Shown one piece after another: positions 61,615 through 64,000 of a stretch of 64,000 bases of DNA; position 1 is the first letter of the stretch, and every line of letters starts with the position of its first letter. A program made the position numbers and the translations under genes. The stretch lies in contig CAZCIB010000003.1 of NCBI GenBank assembly GCA_964498755.1, forward strand, positions 1-64,000. Direction: 5' to 3'. The stretch is from RZZS01 sp964498755 (GTDB lineage: Bacteria > Pseudomonadota > Alphaproteobacteria > Micavibrionales > Micavibrionaceae). A model generated the notes under the pieces. That model saw only the letters and a program-made list of their open reading frames with translations. It was not told the origin of the DNA and searched no databases.

Positions 61615-61923
61615 ATGCTCGACTTCGGCTGGCCGGAACTTTTGCTCATCCTTGCTGTGATCGTCTTCGTCACGGGCCCCCAGGATATTCCCAAACTCCT
61701 CTATCAGGCCGGGCGCATGGCGCGCCGCGTCCAGTATTTGCGCTTTACGATGAGCGATAAATTCGACGCCTTCATGCGCGAACATGACCTGCAGGAACTG
61801 CGCAAGGGAAACCTCGAAAGCGCGCCCGGCGAAGACGAATACGACGAGCGCGCCGAGGACGAAATGCTGCCGCTTCTGGAGGAAAATGAAAAGCAGGAGA
61901 AGAACGCAAAATCCGATTTTTAG
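61615..61923 (+). CDS. tatB: Sec-independent translocase subunit TatB
   Basis: 102 aa. Starts MLDFGWPELLLILAVIVFVT with the conserved Glu in the membrane helix, then GPQDIPKLLYQAGRMARRVQ and a charged helical tail. It forms the TatBC receptor for twin-arginine signal peptides. Confidence 0.92.
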   Translation: MLDFGWPELLLILAVIVFVTGPQDIPKLLYQAGRMARRVQYLRFTMSDKFDAFMREHDLQELRKGNLESAPGEDEYDERAEDEMLPLLEENEKQEKNAKSDF

Positions 61924-61924
61924 A

Positions 61925-62136
61925 CCACCAAGCCACAAAGGCGCAAAGAAAGTTACAGAGGAAAACAGCGCCGCAGGCTTTTTGAAAACCGCGAATGGAC
62001 GCCAATACACGCGAATAGTCCTCCGGAAAAATTTGCGTTCATTCGCGTTTATTAGCGGTAAAAAATACGCGCTTCGCGCGGGTAGAAGAACTTTGCGCCC
62101 TTTGTGTCTTTGTGACTTGGTGGTAAAAAAAGCAAA
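61925..62136. repeat. Compound iterated repeat between tatB and tatC
   Basis: Outer arms ACCACCAAGCCACAAAGGCG and TTTGTGTCTTTGTGACTTGG; inner arms AACCGCGAATGGACGCC, ACACGCGAATAG and GCGTTCATTCGCG; a TACGCGCTTCGCGCGGG hairpin. About 210 bp, the largest example of this class here. It lies inside an operon. Confidence 0.8.
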
Positions 62137-62141
62137 AACGC

Positions 62142-62909
62142 ATGACCGAGCCAGACGAACAACAGGACATACCCAAGACGCTCGCCGCGCATCTGACCGA
62201 GCTGCGGCGGCGCCTGATATGGGCTTTTGTCGCCATGGCTGCGGGCACGGCGCTGTGTTTTGTTTTCGTCGAGCCGATATACGGCTTTCTCGTCGCGCCG
62301 CTCGCGCAGGCGATGGACGGCGAAGGCACGGGCCGCCTGATTTATACGGGGCTTACCGAAGCGTTTTTTACCTATATGAAGGTCGCGTTTTTCGCCGGCG
62401 TGTTTTTAACCATGCCGATCCTGCTCGCGCAACTCTGGATGTTCATCGCGCCGGGGCTGTATAAAAACGAGCGCGGGGCGTTCCTGCCGTTTTTGATCGC
62501 GACGCCCGTCCTGTTTTTCCTCGGCGGGGCGATGGTCTATTACGTCGTCATGCCCGCCGCATGGCCGTTTTTCCTGAGCTTCCAGAGCACGGGCGCAGAG
62601 ACGGTTCTGCCGATACAGTTAGAAACGCGGGTCAGCGAATATCTCGATCTCGTGATGACGCTGATTTTCGCGTTCGGATTATGCTTTCAGATGCCGGTGG
62701 TGTTGAGCCTTATGGGCCGCGCCGGACTGGTCACGGCGGATACGCTCAGGAAAGGGCGCAAATACGCCGTCGTTATCGTCTTTATCGCCGCAGCGTTTTT
62801 AACCCCGCCGGACGTGATCAGCCAGGTTTTGCTGGCCGTGCCGTTGCTGGGGTTGTATGAGGTCTCTATATGGATAACGCGTAAAGCTTCGCGAAAATTA
62901 ATTAGCTAG
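62142..62909 (+). CDS. tatC: Sec-independent translocase subunit TatC
   Basis: 255 aa with six membrane helices. Landmarks: LAAHLTELRRRLIWAFVAM, the periplasmic FTYMKVAFFAGVFLTMPI, FAFGLCFQMPVVLSLMGRAG, and TPPDVISQVLLAVPLLGLYE. It binds the twin-arginine motif. Overlaps the stop of the convergent small gene by 4 bp. Confidence 0.95.
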   Translation: MTEPDEQQDIPKTLAAHLTELRRRLIWAFVAMAAGTALCFVFVEPIYGFLVAPLAQAMDGEGTGRLIYTGLTEAFFTYMKVAFFAGVFLTMPILLAQLWMFIAPGLYKNERGAFLPFLIATPVLFFLGGAMVYYVVMPAAWPFFLSFQSTGAETVLPIQLETRVSEYLDLVMTLIFAFGLCFQMPVVLSLMGRAGLVTADTLRKGRKYAVVIVFIAAAFLTPPDVISQVLLAVPLLGLYEVSIWITRKASRKLIS

Positions 62910-63097
62910 GGCCTAAAGTCTTCGCCAAAATCCCGTCTTCTTAAAGCTTCATCAGCGTTGGCATGTCGGCGCGCATCTTCCTTGGTCAGCAATTTTTCTT
63001 TCCGCCGGGCTATCTCTCTTTCTTCTTCTATCTCTTTGGGATGCGGCTCGTTCATCTCGGGCCCTTTGCCTCCGAAACCCATCCAGTCAATGCCCAT
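62906..63097 (-). CDS. Small charged protein of unknown function
   Basis: 63 aa from ATG 63097, with GGAGG 7 nt upstream. It starts GIDWMGFGGKGPEMNEP and continues as a highly charged helix (EIEEEREIARRKEKLL) ending RRRDFGEDFRP. No Cys or membrane segment. I considered DUF1674 (succinate dehydrogenase assembly) but the characteristic ending is missing. Confidence 0.6.
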   Translation of the reverse strand: MGIDWMGFGGKGPEMNEPHPKEIEEEREIARRKEKLLTKEDARRHANADEALRRRDFGEDFRP

Positions 63098-63154
63098 GAC
63101 AGCCTCCACGCAACATGATTGTTTTCTATCCTTTAAGTAACGTAACTTGCTAGC

Positions 63155-64000
63155 ATGAACAATCAAAAATTACTCTCGCCCAAAACTCTCTATGACCAAA
63201 AAACCGCGTCCGGGGAACTCGCCCCCGACCCCGAACAGGCGCAGGTGATAGAGAGGCTGGATGAACTTCACTACAATCTTTCATCGTCACCCCGGCGAAA
63301 GCCGGGGTCTATAGTGACTATGGATTCCGGCTTTCGCCGGAATGACGCCTGGTGGAAAAAGCTCTTTGGAAAAGAAGATGAAAATATCAAAGGCCTCTAC
63401 ATTTACGGCGGAGTCGGGCGCGGAAAATCGATGCTGATGGACTTGTTCTATCAATGCCTGCCGGAAGGCTTCCCCAAACGCCGCGTTCATTTTCACGCCT
63501 TTATGATCGAGGTTCATGACTGGCTGCATAGGCATAGAGGAAAGAAGGTCGATACGCTTCTGCCCGATCTGGCGAAGGAAATATCCGGGAAAACAAAACT
63601 CCTTTGTTTCGATGAATTCCATGTGACCGACGTGGCCGACGCGATGATTCTCGGGCGGCTGTTTACCGCGCTGTTCGAACGCGGCGTGATTATTGTGGCT
63701 ACCAGCAATTTCGCGCCGGACGATCTCTATAAAGGAGGACTGCAACGCGACAGGTTCGCCCCGTTTATCGCGCTGCTCAAACAACATACGGACGTTATGC
63801 ATCTGCAAGGCCGCCATGATTACCGCGCGCAATGCCTCGCCGAGGAAGGCGTTTATTTCACCCCGCTCGGCGATATGTCGCGGCAAAAGGCCGACGGCGT
63901 TTTCGCGCATCTCACGGATCACGCCGAGCCATATCGGGAGGAGCTTGAAGTCAAAGGCCGGAAAATTCCCGTGCCCGCCGTCGCCAAGGGCGCGGCGCGG
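63155..64000 (+). CDS. zapE: ZapE/AFG1-family ATPase, with an in-frame repeat insertion (cut by window edge)
   Basis: Starts at ATG 63155 and runs off the window (282 codons visible). LYIYGGVGRGKSMLMDLF is the Walker A, LLCFDEFHVTDVADAMILGR the Walker B, ATSNFAPDDLYKGGLQRDRF the sensor region; RVHFHAFMIEVHDWLHRHRG is typical of AFG1. ZapE binds FtsZ at the division ring and related proteins handle misfolded membrane proteins. Residues about 44-64 (SPRRKPGSIVTMDSGFRRND) are encoded by the palindrome at 63285-63347 and lie before the Walker A, where relatives have a short linker. Confidence 0.92.
   Translation, partial: MNNQKLLSPKTLYDQKTASGELAPDPEQAQVIERLDELHYNLSSSPRRKPGSIVTMDSGFRRNDAWWKKLFGKEDENIKGLYIYGGVGRGKSMLMDLFYQCLPEGFPKRRVHFHAFMIEVHDWLHRHRGKKVDTLLPDLAKEISGKTKLLCFDEFHVTDVADAMILGRLFTALFERGVIIVATSNFAPDDLYKGGLQRDRFAPFIALLKQHTDVMHLQGRHDYRAQCLAEEGVYFTPLGDMSRQKADGVFAHLTDHAEPYREELEVKGRKIPVPAVAKGAAR
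63285..63347. repeat. 63-bp palindrome inside zapE
   Basis: CGTCACCCCGGCGAAAGCCG pairs with CGGCTTTCGCCGGAATGACG; the centre is CTATAGTGACTATGG. Exactly 21 codons, no stop in the zapE frame. Same style as the intergenic palindromes at 60528 and 30208, and a different family from the 117-bp element. Confidence 0.9.

Noticed and set aside
62906..63097. DUF1674/SdhAF4 assembly factor next to zapE
   Set aside because: The GGxxGPEPTRYGDWE-type ending of that family is not present.

Overview
The window looks like about 64 kb of one alphaproteobacterial chromosome, probably from an assembled draft or metagenome bin. An exact 100-N gap at 27813-27912 is flanked on both sides by the same 55 bases. 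The alphaproteobacterial assignment rests on the tatABC-scpAB-nagZ-SPOR block next to dgt, a DUF2336 protein, the alpha-type PyrE, direct-repeat GTTC-N7-GTTC boxes, and the mdh/sucCD/sucA genes on one strand near zapE. The order is not resolved. A Micavibrionales- or Rhodospirillales-like lineage is my guess from the gene content, not a result.

Layout. 1-11 kb: unrecognised helical and membrane proteins, a DUF3137 protein, an entericidin-like lipoprotein, a HAD phosphatase, prmB, cheZ, a SpoIIAA-like protein, tspO, a frameshifted sodC and a hicBA toxin-antitoxin pair. 11-26 kb: lepA, acnA, metB, a DUF922-like secreted protease candidate, yggT, a Phd/VapC-type module wedged in front of folD, a Gfo/Idh oxidoreductase, nhaA and an EamA transporter. 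25.8-32.9 kb (minus strand): a decayed T7-like phage head and lysis cluster (small conserved genes, portal, Bbp19-like, scaffold, a 16-codon stub of the major capsid gene, a 3TM holin and a SleB-type hydrolase). It diverges from a helix-turn-helix domain fused in frame to orotate phosphoribosyltransferase. 34-44 kb: nadK, alkA and a split TCA operon, sucC-DUF1622-HEPN-MNT-sucD-three paralogues-sucA. 44-50 kb: a long coiled-coil protein, a lambda-R-like muramidase and a lytic transglycosylase. 50-64 kb: a CNNM/CBS transporter, mdh, a DUF2336 protein, erpA, dgt, an unknown membrane protein, SPOR, nagZ, scpAB, tatABC and the start of zapE.

The most distinctive property is the density of palindromic repeats. 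One ~117-bp structured element occurs at ten loci, intact, halved or in head-to-head pairs. It also sits in frame inside lepA and acnA, and a different palindrome sits in frame inside zapE. Other repeats are long hairpins whose arms are iterated 7-8-mers. This resembles the protein-coding palindromic elements of Rickettsia, but the sequence families are different.

Other points of interest are a family of three tandem paralogues (TerB-like by inference) translationally coupled to sucA, the HTH-PyrE fusion facing an array of GTTC/GAAC half-sites, the duplicated folD 5' end that brackets a toxin-antitoxin module, and several unrelated proteins that share Pro/Ala C-terminal tails. All family assignments come from reading motifs by eye. 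No database search was run.
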